DNA of 64,000 nt from an uncultured Gammaproteobacteria bacterium (GCA_905479985.1 CAJQOM010000003.1:1-64000); one strand, 5' to 3'; numbered from the stretch's first letter, positions 38,668-47,883 are shown. Notes: generated by a model not told the origin, from the sequence alone. A program made the numbers and translations.

Positions 38668-40135
38668 TCAGCAGTCACTTTATGTGACGTTAGGGATCAT
38701 CATTGTGGTGGTGGTGACGTTGATTATTTCAATACAATCAGCTTATAGCTATATTGTGACCAAGGATAAGATGATTCGTGAAATTGAAGTACGTTCAATG
38801 ACAACGATGTTGTCATTGGAAAAAAATATTGCGAACTTGATGTCTGCTTATGCTGTACAAGAATACGATGAGTTAGTGTTGAATACGATGGTGCATAGTG
38901 ATGATTTTGCCATTGTTATTGAAGATTTTAATATGGGAAAAATTGTTGGTAAACCAGCCTATATAAGTGGAAAAATACGGGATCGCGATAAGCATGTCAT
39001 TGATTATGATCCTTTAAATAAAGTCCAAAAAGAACAACTAGAAGCATGCTATTTCTCTACTCAATATGATGTGACGACGGCCGGTGATGAAAACCTTGGT
39101 CGGATTAGCATTTATATCTCTAATGATGCAATGAATAGTGAATTAAACGCTATCATTCAGAATACTTTGGTTAATACCGCAGCTATCGCTTTACTACTTG
39201 TTTTAACGTTATTCACGACGATTCGACGTTTTATTTTGAAGCCCATTTCGCGGATGATCTCAGCTATTGATAACCGTGATGATGATGGTATTCCAAAAGA
39301 TTTAGTCCCCGAAGTCGGCGCGACGGAAATTATCTCATTATCAGCGACGATTAATAAAATGATTACCTCTACCCGGGCGTCTCGTATAGAACTAGAGACG
39401 CATCACGAGGCTTTAAGTCAGCAAAAAATAGCATTAGATTATCAGGCGCATCATGATGCTTTAACGGGATTGGCAAACCGTGTGTTATTTAGTGATCGGT
39501 TAGAGCAAAGTATTGCTAAATGTGCTCGAAATAACGACAAGATGGCTTTGTTGTTTATCGATCTGGACAATTTTAAAGAAATTAATGATTCCTTTGGCCA
39601 TAAGATGGGCGATGAGGTTTTAAAAATTGTTTCACAGCGTCTAAATGATGTGTTGCGTGGCCAAGATGCTTTGTCTCGTCTTGGTGGTGATGAATTTACG
39701 GTGATAGCCGAAGGTTTGAAAGACGGCGAAGATGCGTCGATTTTAGCAGTCAAGATTTTGGCTGCACTGGCTAAAGAAATCAGTTATGAGGGCAAAAGCT
39801 TTTATGTGTCGAGTAGCATAGGCATTAGCTTGTACCCTGATGATGGCAACGTGGGCGATGATTTACTTAAATATGCTGATGCCGCGATGTATCGTGCCAA
39901 GGATCAAGGCAGAAATAATTTTCAATATTACAGTGCTGATATGACGGAACAGGCTGTTGAACGTGTCGAGATGGAAGCAAACTTGCGGGAAGGCCTTGAA
40001 AAAACCAGGAGTTTGTCGTTTATTATCAGGCTCAAGTCGATGCAAGGAATGAAACGATTGTGGGAATGGAGGCCTTGGTGCGTTGGCAAAATCCGTCACT
40101 GGGGCTTGTTTCACCGGCCAAATTTATTCCTTTAG
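38651..40135 (+). CDS. Membrane GGDEF protein (N-terminal part of frameshifted GGDEF-EAL)
   Basis: Starts at a TTG inside the end of the binding-protein gene. Order: transmembrane helix at about 10-33, a periplasmic domain of about 140 residues, a second helix near 170-190, a HAMP-like linker, then GGDEF with SRLGGDEFTVIAEG and an RGQD I-site. At about base 40000 the reading frame leaves the protein pattern: the A6 run at 39999-40004 appears to lack one A. With one more A the frame reads GLEKNQEFVVYYQAQVD and continues into the EAL domain. As it stands the product ends 45 codons later in a false tail. Confidence 0.8.
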   Translation: MNRQTNQQSLYVTLGIIIVVVVTLIISIQSAYSYIVTKDKMIREIEVRSMTTMLSLEKNIANLMSAYAVQEYDELVLNTMVHSDDFAIVIEDFNMGKIVGKPAYISGKIRDRDKHVIDYDPLNKVQKEQLEACYFSTQYDVTTAGDENLGRISIYISNDAMNSELNAIIQNTLVNTAAIALLLVLTLFTTIRRFILKPISRMISAIDNRDDDGIPKDLVPEVGATEIISLSATINKMITSTRASRIELETHHEALSQQKIALDYQAHHDALTGLANRVLFSDRLEQSIAKCARNNDKMALLFIDLDNFKEINDSFGHKMGDEVLKIVSQRLNDVLRGQDALSRLGGDEFTVIAEGLKDGEDASILAVKILAALAKEISYEGKSFYVSSSIGISLYPDDGNVGDDLLKYADAAMYRAKDQGRNNFQYYSADMTEQAVERVEMEANLREGLEKTRSLSFIIRLKSMQGMKRLWEWRPWCVGKIRHWGLFHRPNLFL

Positions 40136-40761
40136 CTGAGTCGATAGGTTTAATTGTAGATTTGGACCGCTTTGTTATGCGTACAGCAATGACTCAGTTA
40201 GCAAAATGGTATCAGTCTGGACTAAACCCCGGTGTGTTGGCGATGAACTTGGCAGTAAAACAATTACAACGTGATGACTTTATATCTATGCTTGAAGATT
40301 TGATGACGAGCACCGGTTGTCGCGCTGACTGGATTGAGTTGGAGGTAACTGAAGGCCAAATCATGGCTAACCCTGAGCAGGCGATTAAGACCCTGAACTT
40401 ACTCAGTGATATTGGCATCGAAATAGCCGTTGATGATTTTGGAACAGGCTATTCTTCTTTATCGTACCTTAAAAAATTACCGATTAATAAATTGAAAATA
40501 GATCAGTCGTTTGTCAGAAATTTGCCCAATGATGATGAGGATGTCGCGATTACGAAAGCGGTTATTGCTTTGGCGAGAAGTTTGAATCATGGTCTTATTG
40601 CTGAAGGTGTCGAAACTAAAGCACAAAAAGACTTCTTATTGGAAAATGGTTGCGACCATATTCAGGGTTATTATTATGCCAAGCCTATACCTGCTGAAGA
40701 GATGATGTTATTGCTAGAACAAGGCGTAAAAAAATCTGAAAGACCATTAGTGGCCATTTAA
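40060..40761 (+). pseudogene. EAL domain, out of frame with its GGDEF half
   Basis: The C-terminal part of the preceding protein in the other frame. EAL landmarks are complete: MEALVRWQNP, MNLAVKQLQ, ELEVTEGQIM, VDDFGTGYSSLSYLKKLPI and EGVETKAQKDFLLENGCDHIQGYYYAKP. The true frame extends upstream to about 40004. No ribosome binding site supports separate translation from the ATG at 40060. An intact gene would be about 703 codons (38651-40761). Sequencing error, real inactivation, or slippage at the A run are all possible. Confidence 0.75.
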
Positions 40762-40860
40762 GCTTTTTGTCTCGATACTCCAGCTAACTACGAAGTATGA
40801 GGGCTAAACCTATTTAATGGTGGGGTTTTGTATTGAAGATCTTGAATAATTTAAACAAAA

Positions 40861-40892
40861 AAGCCCATCATTAAATATAATGATGGGCTTTA
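40861..40892 (-). terminator. Terminator, probably the original one of tRNA-Ser
   Basis: AAGCCCATCATT pairs perfectly with AATGATGGGCTT around a short AT loop. On the minus strand it is followed by TTTTTTGTTT. It lies about 50 bp beyond the displaced tRNA 3' end at 40942, so before the element integrated it would have ended the tRNA-Ser transcript. Confidence 0.7.
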
Positions 40893-40941
40893 TGTTGGAT
40901 TTATAAAGAATGACTGAGCAAGTCATGTTTTAAACCATATA

Positions 40942-40959
40942 TGGCGGAGAGTCAGGGAA
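40942..40959. repeat. att repeat, distal copy (displaced tRNA 3' end)
   Basis: ATGGCGGAGAGTCAGGGA, identical to the 3' end of tRNA-Ser(UGA). Identity stops exactly at both sides (next bases differ), so this is the short core of recombination. Confidence 0.9.
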
Positions 40960-41024
40960 GCTAAGTCAGTAAGGCTCTAAAGCCTTTGTTTTACTGTATA
41001 CGGTTGTTTACAAGTAGTTTTCAC

Positions 41025-41585
41025 TTACAAAGATACTTGCATTATCTTCTTTATTCTAGACACTGTTGAGGGTGCTACATTGTATTGTGTTGCAGTCTTG
41101 CGCACCGATAATCCACCAACTAGTGCGAGTTTGATACCTTCTACGTCTACAGCTTTAGACTGTTTACGCTTGCTGTAAGTACCTTTAGCTTTGGCGATTG
41201 CAATACCTTCTGCTTGTCTCTCATGGATCATCTCACGCTCGAAGGTTGCTACTGCACCCATGATAGAAAGCATGAGCTTCTGGTTCTTGTCATTACTGTC
41301 ATAAGTAATTCCATCCTTAACGAACTTTAGCTTTACTCCAGCCCCATTAATAGTCTCTATTAGCTGTAGAAGGTCTGTCAGGTTGCGTGCTAGCCTTGAG
41401 ATTTCATGCACCAGTATCGTATCACCTGATCTCATTTCAGATACCATCTGCTTTAACTGTGGTCGCTCTGTATCCTTACCTGAACAGTGATCGACAAATT
41501 CCTTATCAAAGCTCAGTCCATCTAGCTGCCTTGCAGTATTCTGGTCAACTGAACTAACGCGCTTGTATGCTAATGTATATGACAT
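41025..41585 (-). CDS. Serine recombinase (resolvase/invertase family)
   Basis: A 186-residue small serine recombinase. The catalytic Ser is in LAYKRVSSVDQNTARQL (residue 11), with LVHEISRLARNLTDL and IMGAVATFEREMIHERQAEGI as the conserved arginine and E-helix blocks. A Hin-type helix-turn-helix ends the protein (VRKTATQYNVAPSTVSRIKK). It may resolve multimers or invert a segment; no inverted target sites were noticed nearby. It is the gene closest to the distal att repeat. Confidence 0.92.
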   Translation of the reverse strand: MSYTLAYKRVSSVDQNTARQLDGLSFDKEFVDHCSGKDTERPQLKQMVSEMRSGDTILVHEISRLARNLTDLLQLIETINGAGVKLKFVKDGITYDSNDKNQKLMLSIMGAVATFEREMIHERQAEGIAIAKAKGTYSKRKQSKAVDVEGIKLALVGGLSVRKTATQYNVAPSTVSRIKKIMQVSL

Positions 41586-41785
41586 TGCTATAACTCCCTT
41601 AGTGTATTCACATGTCTAGAGTTTAATAGCTTACGCCAGCTGATCACGTATTACAAGGGCTTTGCTGTATTCATTTGTTAAATATTAAGGTGTATTGGCA
41701 TGTATACTCGCGGATACACCTGGTTTACAGCATACTAAAGTACTGCTAGTCTTACCGCTGGTGAAAACAAAACAAGGAGTAGTTT

Positions 41786-42112
41786 ATGAAGAGGTCAGTA
41801 TTGATTGTTGGTGTAGCGCTAATGGGTTTGGCCTCTTCGCAGTCATATAGCTACGAGAATATGGGTTACGGTGCAGGCTCATCTTGTGGGTCGTGGACTA
41901 AAGATATAGCAGGAGACAGCGTTCTGCATTATCAGGCTCAGTCGTGGGTGCTTGGTTTTGTGTCTGGGGCTGGGTTTTCTGGTGCGGAGCTTTCTGCTAC
42001 TGCTGATAACGAAGCCTTAATTGCGTTTGTCACTCAGTATTGTCAGCGTAACCCGTTAAATAGTGTAGCAAGAGCAGCTGGAAGGCTTGTGTTAGAGCTT
42101 AAGAAGGAATAG
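41786..42112 (+). CDS. Small exported protein
   Basis: A 108-residue protein with a signal peptide ending SYSY-EN and a good ribosome binding site (CAAGGAG). The mature part has SCGSWTKD, then SWVLGFVSGAGF, then YCQRNPLNSVARAAGRLVLEL. The Cys pair and Gly-rich helix recall a widespread family of small periplasmic proteins (loosely like HdeA/Rap1a-type), whose role is unknown. Island cargo. Confidence 0.7.
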   Translation: MKRSVLIVGVALMGLASSQSYSYENMGYGAGSSCGSWTKDIAGDSVLHYQAQSWVLGFVSGAGFSGAELSATADNEALIAFVTQYCQRNPLNSVARAAGRLVLELKKE

Positions 42113-42427
42113 AAGTCGACAGGGGGGGGTAGGGTTAAAATCTACCAGTAATATAAGTATTACCTGCTCATAAACCCGAAGGTAGGATTCTGGTTTTTAG
42201 AAGAAAACTAACCCAGCTTCAATATATTCACATGCTTTGACTGGACGGAAATGCCCCTCTAAGGTATAACCCCACCCTTAGTCTTTCCCAAGAAACTTAT
42301 AATTCCCATAGTGCTTTACATTTGGCATTGAGTTTGTACGCTCGTGGGCTTGACTAATATTGTGTTACAAAAACCACATGCCCAAAGCACATGCTGGCAT
42401 GGACGAAATAAACTACAGGAGTTTAAG

Positions 42428-42805
42428 ATGAAAAAATTTATAGTCCCTCTGATTGCATTAGGAATTACTGGGTGCGCTACGATTGTTAATGACTCAAACA
42501 TTCCAGTCACTGCAACTTTCTCAGATGGAAGTAATGGCGAGTGTCAATTCCAAAACAAGAGAGGAATATGGACTGCGGATGTACCAGGAATGGTTATGAT
42601 TAGGCGCTCAGATGATTCTTTGATTTTTCGCTGTGAAACAGAAGATGGCAGAAATGCTGTAGGATCAATCACAAGCGAAATTGAAGGCGCTAAGCTTGGT
42701 GCAAGCGTATTATTCTTTGATTTAGGCATTACCGATTCTATCACCGATAAACATAGAACTTACCAAGGCAATATAGTAATCCCTGTTAGAAAGACTGCTA
42801 GTTAA
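42428..42805 (+). CDS. Putative lipoprotein
   Basis: 125 residues from the ATG at 42428, which has CAGGAG upstream; a longer frame from 42344 lacks a start signal. A lipobox GITGC follows a short hydrophobic stretch, so the mature protein would be lipid-anchored. The rest includes ECQFQNKRGIWTADVPG and FRCETEDGRNAVG. Similar small lipoproteins occur in other bacteria without known function. Confidence 0.72.
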   Translation: MKKFIVPLIALGITGCATIVNDSNIPVTATFSDGSNGECQFQNKRGIWTADVPGMVMIRRSDDSLIFRCETEDGRNAVGSITSEIEGAKLGASVLFFDLGITDSITDKHRTYQGNIVIPVRKTAS

Positions 42806-43268
42806 ATTGTCACGCCGACATTAGATGTACTAGAGTTAATTGAACAGGATTCATACTTATTAAATGCTTAACAAGACAATCTCTAATACCTCTAATGCCG
42901 GCTATTTAAAGCCTATATGTACTGACAATATAAGCTCTGCATATAGAAGAAGAATAAGGTTTGCTTTTCTACGATTCACTCCCCATTCACAACTGTCCTA
43001 CCCACCAATTTAAGCTGCCTCAGAAGCCCTCAGAGCCATTCTAAGCGGCTTTTATCTTGAGCTGATCCAATGGTAAGTAAAAAGGGATTAAAGACCCGTA
43101 TGGATCACACAGGATCTCTGATGCGGCCTTGATGCCACAGGGGTAGAAGTATTGTCTATAAACTGTAGTGGATCAGACTTAACCTGACACGTTTGAAAGT
43201 AAGTTCCGATGTGGTCTGACAGTCTGCTTTGTGCTTGGCCTTGGTATACATGACGCCCAATTTTCATC
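42806..43268. other. Gene-free region with a possible decayed frame
   Basis: No complete gene. On the minus strand a 44-codon open stretch at about 43047-43180 reads YRQYFYPCGIKAASEI then DPYGSLIPFYLPLDQL, protein-like in tone but without start or recognisable family. It may be the remnant of an earlier gene. Nothing else of note. Confidence 0.3.
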
Positions 43269-43583
43269 CTATTTTTGATATTTGGACATATCTATTCCAG
43301 CAGCAGTACAGGATTCTATTGTTTTTATCTCGTTTTTTTCTGTTGCTGAATGTGAATATTGATCAAGCCAAAACTTACAGATTTGCAGCTTTTCATTTTG
43401 CTGCTCTTTCTCTGTTCTAGGTATGTGCGGCCCTAGATTTTTGTCATCCTTTAATGCTTCGTAGATTTGAGATTTAAAAGCATTGATTGGAAGTTTCAGA
43501 GCATCTTCTAGTGTTTCGGCATAGCTAGAGCTGCTCATTAACAGCATTGTTACTATTGTAATCACCAACGACTGGATTTTCAT
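43269..43583 (-). CDS. Small exported hypothetical protein
   Basis: 104 residues from the ATG at 43583 (a GTG at 43610 overlaps the upstream gene and is less likely). It has a signal peptide ending SSYA-ET; the mature part is hydrophilic with two cysteines (ICKFWLDQY, IESCTAAGI). No family recognised. It follows the next exported-protein gene on the same strand, so the two probably form a pair. Confidence 0.65.
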   Translation of the reverse strand: MKIQSLVITIVTMLLMSSSSYAETLEDALKLPINAFKSQIYEALKDDKNLGPHIPRTEKEQQNEKLQICKFWLDQYSHSATEKNEIKTIESCTAAGIDMSKYQK

Positions 43584-43602
43584 ACCAATGTGTATTCCTT
43601 GT

Positions 43603-44136
43603 TTATTCACTTTGCACCAAGTGTGGTGCTAATTCTCGCCAAGCATCTACATACATTTGTTGCCCTTCAGCATTTTCATTACAAATATCTAGTGTTTTAG
43701 CGAGCTTACCGAGCCAGTCATCTTGTCCTTTTTTATCCTCAGCCTGCTCTAGTAGGGCTAAAATTGCTGTTTCTTGGATATCTGGAAGAGATTCTACTTG
43801 GAGTTGCCCATATTCCCACAGAGACGTAAGTTCTTTTGATGATATTTCATGGTGTGATTTTAACGCTATGGCCATCAATATTGAAAGTTTAGAACCGTTG
43901 GCATGCTGATGTAACTGCTTTGAAGTAGCGGGCTTATCTTTTGCGTACATTTGACTGGTAATCTCATAGGTTGCAGCACAGGTAGCCCAAGCTTCGGCTT
44001 CCCTCTTGACATCCTTAATTAGATTGAAGGGGCTTGATCCTTTAATAAAGGAGTCTTGATTATCTGCTTTTGTTGCTGGAGACAACAAGGTAAAAGAAAT
44101 TGTGAAAAATATAATGCATAATTTTAGAGTCTTCAT
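43603..44136 (-). CDS. Exported hypothetical protein
   Basis: A 177-residue protein with a signal peptide ending TKA-DN. The mature part is helical with cysteines at AWATCAATYEI and TLDICNENAEG. It has no recognised domain. The gene is followed 19 bp later by the gene for another small exported protein; both are element cargo and could act together in the periplasm. Confidence 0.68.
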   Translation of the reverse strand: MKTLKLCIIFFTISFTLLSPATKADNQDSFIKGSSPFNLIKDVKREAEAWATCAATYEITSQMYAKDKPATSKQLHQHANGSKLSILMAIALKSHHEISSKELTSLWEYGQLQVESLPDIQETAILALLEQAEDKKGQDDWLGKLAKTLDICNENAEGQQMYVDAWRELAPHLVQSE

Positions 44137-44279
44137 TACCTTCCTTTGTAATTACTAGTTTTCTTAAGAAGAATACCCATTGTAGCTATCCATTAAATTA
44201 TTATCAGAGTTTGAAAATATTGAGTTATTTTCCAATTTTTTGAATGTGTGGGGGCATGTTGAGGCTATTGTTTAGTAAT

Positions 44280-44882
44280 CTAGTAAGTAGTGCAATTCAC
44301 TGTATTACCGTGACCAGTGCAACTTGTCTGGGTAGGCATATTTGCTCTCTGAGCTGCTCGTTTTTCTTGCATGCCCTTTGCAAATGCAGCCCAGCCCTCA
44401 TCAGCCTTTTGTTGTTCGACTTGAGCTATAGCGTTCATTTGATCCGACCACCCATTTCTTAAAGTATGAAAGGCCTGAGAGGCTTCTTGGATGGTTATGT
44501 TATCCATTAGAACCGAAGCTCTGACGTCATTAACAGTGTTCCAATATTTAAGTGTTATACCTGCTCTAACGTGCTTACCGATCTTTGTGAATCCATTTAC
44601 AATTGCATCTTTGCAAACCTCTTGCTCAGTCCAGTAGGCTGTGAAAATCTTCTTTTCTTCTTCTGTTAGCTTGCTATTACTGGGCTCAAGTCTTTCTGCA
44701 AGCGTTGGGTGCGTGGGGCCAAAGTGATACTTGGCTTCATATTCACCAACAGGCGCATGTAAATTCCTGACATTGTCGATACAGGTTAAGGTGTCTTGGT
44801 GAACTTTTGTTACTTGGGCTGCACTACAGCCCGCTAATAAAGCCACGCCAATAGCAAGAGTAGTTAACTTTGAAATTGTCAT
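44280..44882 (-). CDS. Putative lipoprotein
   Basis: A 200-residue protein with lipobox LLAGC after a short hydrophobic signal. The mature part is helical, with a KYHFGPTHPTLAERL stretch and a C-terminal SCTGHGNTVNCTTY, a Cys-rich ending seen in other small lipoproteins. No function can be assigned. Island cargo, same strand as the two exported proteins before it. Confidence 0.68.
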   Translation of the reverse strand: MTISKLTTLAIGVALLAGCSAAQVTKVHQDTLTCIDNVRNLHAPVGEYEAKYHFGPTHPTLAERLEPSNSKLTEEEKKIFTAYWTEQEVCKDAIVNGFTKIGKHVRAGITLKYWNTVNDVRASVLMDNITIQEASQAFHTLRNGWSDQMNAIAQVEQQKADEGWAAFAKGMQEKRAAQRANMPTQTSCTGHGNTVNCTTY

Positions 44883-45384
44883 ATTTAATTTCTTCCCTGA
44901 ATTTATATGCCTATTATTGTGTATAGAATCCTATCCTCAATTTAATAGTTTAGCAACAATAACCATACTAAATGTAAGTCTATATGGTCACCGACCTGCT
45001 CTTTTTCTCTTGAAGATTGGGATTGCTGCAACGGGACTAAGTGTAAGGGTATCTCGCCTAAGCCATAAGTCTTTGCTAGGGATTGCGTGTATGACAGTTA
45101 ATAACTGTGGGCTTGTCGATTAAGGGCTATGGAGGCGATTTAAAGCCGTTAATATATTTATAATGTAGGGTAGGCAGGGTTAAGTGCTTAAACGCTATTA
45201 TACGAGCTCTCAGAAGCTATCATGCTATCTGATGCGGTAGGGTGACGGTATGAAATAAAGTCTAACAGATAATGATAACATAAGAAGATAAATATGGAAA
45301 CCCCCGCTATTGGGGAAGCCCACAAGTAATACTATATATTATTATAATACTTATATATATTAATAATTATATATACCACTATAA
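44883..45384. other. Gene-free, AT-rich region beside the polymerase gene
   Basis: About 500 bp without a supported gene. The part at 45333-45384 is almost pure A/T (runs of TATATA and AATAATTA), and a short hairpin lies at 45300-45315. AT-rich DNA next to a polymerase-like gene could be an origin unwinding region; that is only a suggestion. Confidence 0.4.
45300..45315 (-). terminator. Weak terminator after the polymerase-like gene
   Basis: CCCC and GGGG pair around a short loop (CCCCGCTATTGGGG); on the minus strand it is followed by GTTTCCATATTT. It lies about 70 bp past the stop of the polymerase-like gene. Confidence 0.35.
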
Positions 45385-46596
45385 TTACTTAAACATATGA
45401 CCTTGTAATAATCCTTTATGTTTAGCTTGAACGATGAATGAATCATAAACAGTTAAGACTGGTATATTTAATTTAGTTAGATCATTAATGATACCCATTA
45501 CCAGTTCAGATTCAATAAACTGAACGTTTAAACCTGTCTGCTTATTTTTAAGGAATAAGTCACTTATGGTTTTATGCTTTACCTGATATGCATCAACAAT
45601 ATTTTTAACTTTGAATTGTTTGATTGTAGTTTTATATGCAGAAACCTTCTCTTGATTAGATTCTTCTTGCTCATAGTATTTTTTAAGCGCCATACCAAGA
45701 CCTCTGACAGATGTAGTAAAGAAGATCATTGTAGACATTTGCTTAACAAGGCTTCTAGGTATCGTTTTGTTAGCAATTTCTAATTTGTATGGATCACCGT
45801 CTTGATATATTTCACCAGTTTGATGACGGTATAAAGCATTTATTGAACTGGCTTGAAAATCTAGTTCTATTGTTTCCTCACCATCAATTGTAAGACGTTT
45901 TCTCATTTCTCCTGATAGGTCACACCATGATGAATGGATTCTGCCACCATATTTAAATTCAATATCTTGATCTTCAAGGTGAGTAAATTTTCTTGTGATT
46001 ACTTCACCCTCGTAGTGATATACATCGTCATAGCCTTGATGGTCAGGAACAGATATTTCATGCAGATTAATTAGCTTATTGTAGGTTTCCATATCTTGAC
46101 GCATAGCATCAGTGGTACTGGTGTCGTTATAGTTTACAAATGCTTTGGTTTTCTGTTCTCTGAGGATAATAGTTTCAGTTTGAGCATTTGGGTTATGGAT
46201 TTCAGTTTTAAAATGACCCATCTGATCATTGACATACCAATGATGTTCGATAAAGGTCTTTTCTAATTTATTAGTACGCTTAATGACAGTTCTTTTCTTT
46301 TCCCCGTCTTTTATTGAGCCAATTGTTTGGTTTATAAAGCCGTACTCGTTTAGTTTATCAAGGACGGTTCTTAGGGAACTGGGCCCTAGCTTATTTGGGT
46401 TATACCTAGTGCCACCAAAGCTTTGTTTTGCTCTGGGGACAAGCAACTCACCATCATAATATAAGTTTAGAAGCAGGATTCTAAGTGCTTTGTATTGCTC
46501 TTTTCGTATTAGTTGTAGATCTGAACTTAAATCTTCAACCGTCTTGGAAACAATTCCTGAATTACTCATTATTGATGGTTTAAACTTTTTCATCAT
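45385..46596 (-). CDS. T7 RNAP/PolA-superfamily polymerase-like protein
   Basis: A 403-residue protein with ribosome binding site AAGGATG. Residues 28-95 look like a winged helix. The C-terminal half carries the three palm motifs of single-subunit RNA polymerases and family A DNA polymerases: motif A ELDFQASSINALY (Asp 246), motif B RSLVKQMSTMIFF with Arg 281, Lys 285, Phe 293 and a Gly six further on, matching the spacing of T7 RNAP, and motif C VYDSFIV (Asp 385), preceded by NVQFIESELV. There are no other known domains. It lies 24 bp after the integrase gene, in one operon. A replicase or primase-like role for the element is an inference. Confidence 0.65.
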   Translation of the reverse strand: MMKKFKPSIMSNSGIVSKTVEDLSSDLQLIRKEQYKALRILLLNLYYDGELLVPRAKQSFGGTRYNPNKLGPSSLRTVLDKLNEYGFINQTIGSIKDGEKKRTVIKRTNKLEKTFIEHHWYVNDQMGHFKTEIHNPNAQTETIILREQKTKAFVNYNDTSTTDAMRQDMETYNKLINLHEISVPDHQGYDDVYHYEGEVITRKFTHLEDQDIEFKYGGRIHSSWCDLSGEMRKRLTIDGEETIELDFQASSINALYRHQTGEIYQDGDPYKLEIANKTIPRSLVKQMSTMIFFTTSVRGLGMALKKYYEQEESNQEKVSAYKTTIKQFKVKNIVDAYQVKHKTISDLFLKNKQTGLNVQFIESELVMGIINDLTKLNIPVLTVYDSFIVQAKHKGLLQGHMFK

Positions 46597-46620
46597 TCAT
46601 CCTTGTATGTGGAAATGCAG

Positions 46621-47883
46621 TTAATCTAGTTCTGACTGAAATGTAATGCTGTCTATGGCTCGTAACTTATCTTCAAATGATGAACCAGAAGAATACAACC
46701 CATAAGTAATAGATTGTTTTTCATGTCCTAATAAGTCAGCTGCAACTCCTTCAGCTATGGCAGCTTGTTCTAATTTTGTAGCTACTGTTTTGCGTATTGA
46801 GTGAAAAACCTTGTCTCGACCAAATCCTAGCTTCGTTTTAAGTCGTCCAAAGGTTTTAGAATAGGCATCACTTCTAGTTCCCGTTTCATTATTTGAGCCA
46901 TACGGGAAAATGTAACCTGTATAATTTAATCGTTGGAGTAGGATGGCTTCAATCTCCTTGCTTATGGGAATAGAGCGTTCTCCAGCTTTTGTTTTTGCTC
47001 TAGTGATATTAATAAGATACCTACCCTGATGAGGTTTAATATCTTCTGGCTTTAATTGCATCAACTCTTCTATTCTGCATCCCGTATACATAGCCAGTAG
47101 TATTAGGACTTTAAGCTCTTTATCTTTGACGTTATCAAGGATCAGCCTTAACTCCTCATCCTCAAAGTGCGTTCTGATTTCGCCTACTTTTAATTGTTTC
47201 TCACTGGGTAGTTGAGCAGCATTAAACGTGTCTTGAATATTTAGATAACCTTTTCTTCTGAGCCACTCGACATATAGCCTCGCCGAGTCCAGATAGCCCT
47301 TTAAAGTCTTCCTTGTTGGAGGCTTTTCTAGTTTAAGGTAGCTGTCTATCCACCACTGAATATTGCCTGTTGTGAGTGTTTTAGCGCTCAGATATTCAAA
47401 GTTTGGAAGGAATTGGGTTTCAATACGACTTATACGTTGACTTATAGTCTTGCTTTTTAGGTGGCTTAGAGTCTTTTTGTACTGGTTTACGTAAAAAGAT
47501 GATTCTACAACAGTACCATCTTGCCTTGCCATCGCGTACCTAGCTAGAAACTCAGGGTTTGGTTTATCATTACTAGCCCAACTATTATTTACCCATTCAG
47601 TAACCTTATCGAACATCTCATCAGTGAGTGAGTCCTCTTCAAAAATCTTCTGGATAGTTTTATCTGTTGTGGGTTCATTGGGCGCTGCTAGTATTCCTTT
47701 GGCTTTTTCTATTTCAGATAGCCACTTACTAATAACAGGTATAGCCAGCTTTTCCGCTTGCGATTGCGTGACATCGCCTAAACTTTTTATGTACTGCTTT
47801 TTTATAGGGAGGTAAGGAAGTAGCTTAGGGTTTGGGACGATACGAACCCAATAATAACCATCTTTGAAAGAGACATATTTCAT
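46621..47883 (-). CDS. Tyrosine integrase of the tRNA-Ser element
   Basis: A 420-residue integrase. The N-terminal arm domain has KDGYYWVRIVPNPKLLPYLP; the catalytic domain has YTGCRIEELMQLKPEDI, HSIRKTVATKLEQAA (His-x-x-Arg) and LLGHEKQSITYGLYSSG with the nucleophile Tyr. All catalytic residues are present. The gene begins about 95 bp from the tRNA 3' end and reads away from it, so transcription from the tRNA promoter could feed it. The polymerase-like gene follows. Confidence 0.93.
   Translation of the reverse strand: MKYVSFKDGYYWVRIVPNPKLLPYLPIKKQYIKSLGDVTQSQAEKLAIPVISKWLSEIEKAKGILAAPNEPTTDKTIQKIFEEDSLTDEMFDKVTEWVNNSWASNDKPNPEFLARYAMARQDGTVVESSFYVNQYKKTLSHLKSKTISQRISRIETQFLPNFEYLSAKTLTTGNIQWWIDSYLKLEKPPTRKTLKGYLDSARLYVEWLRRKGYLNIQDTFNAAQLPSEKQLKVGEIRTHFEDEELRLILDNVKDKELKVLILLAMYTGCRIEELMQLKPEDIKPHQGRYLINITRAKTKAGERSIPISKEIEAILLQRLNYTGYIFPYGSNNETGTRSDAYSKTFGRLKTKLGFGRDKVFHSIRKTVATKLEQAAIAEGVAADLLGHEKQSITYGLYSSGSSFEDKLRAIDSITFQSELD

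Noticed and set aside
40060-40761. Independent EAL phosphodiesterase gene
   Set aside because: The domain begins upstream of the ATG at 40060 and continues the GGDEF protein after one missing A; no separate start signal.
41025-41585. Phase-inversion system controlled by the serine recombinase
   Set aside because: No pair of inverted crossover sites was noticed around it.
44917-45123. 68-codon frame in the element between lipoprotein and polymerase genes
   Set aside because: No start signal and no protein-like pattern; chance open frame in AT-rich DNA.
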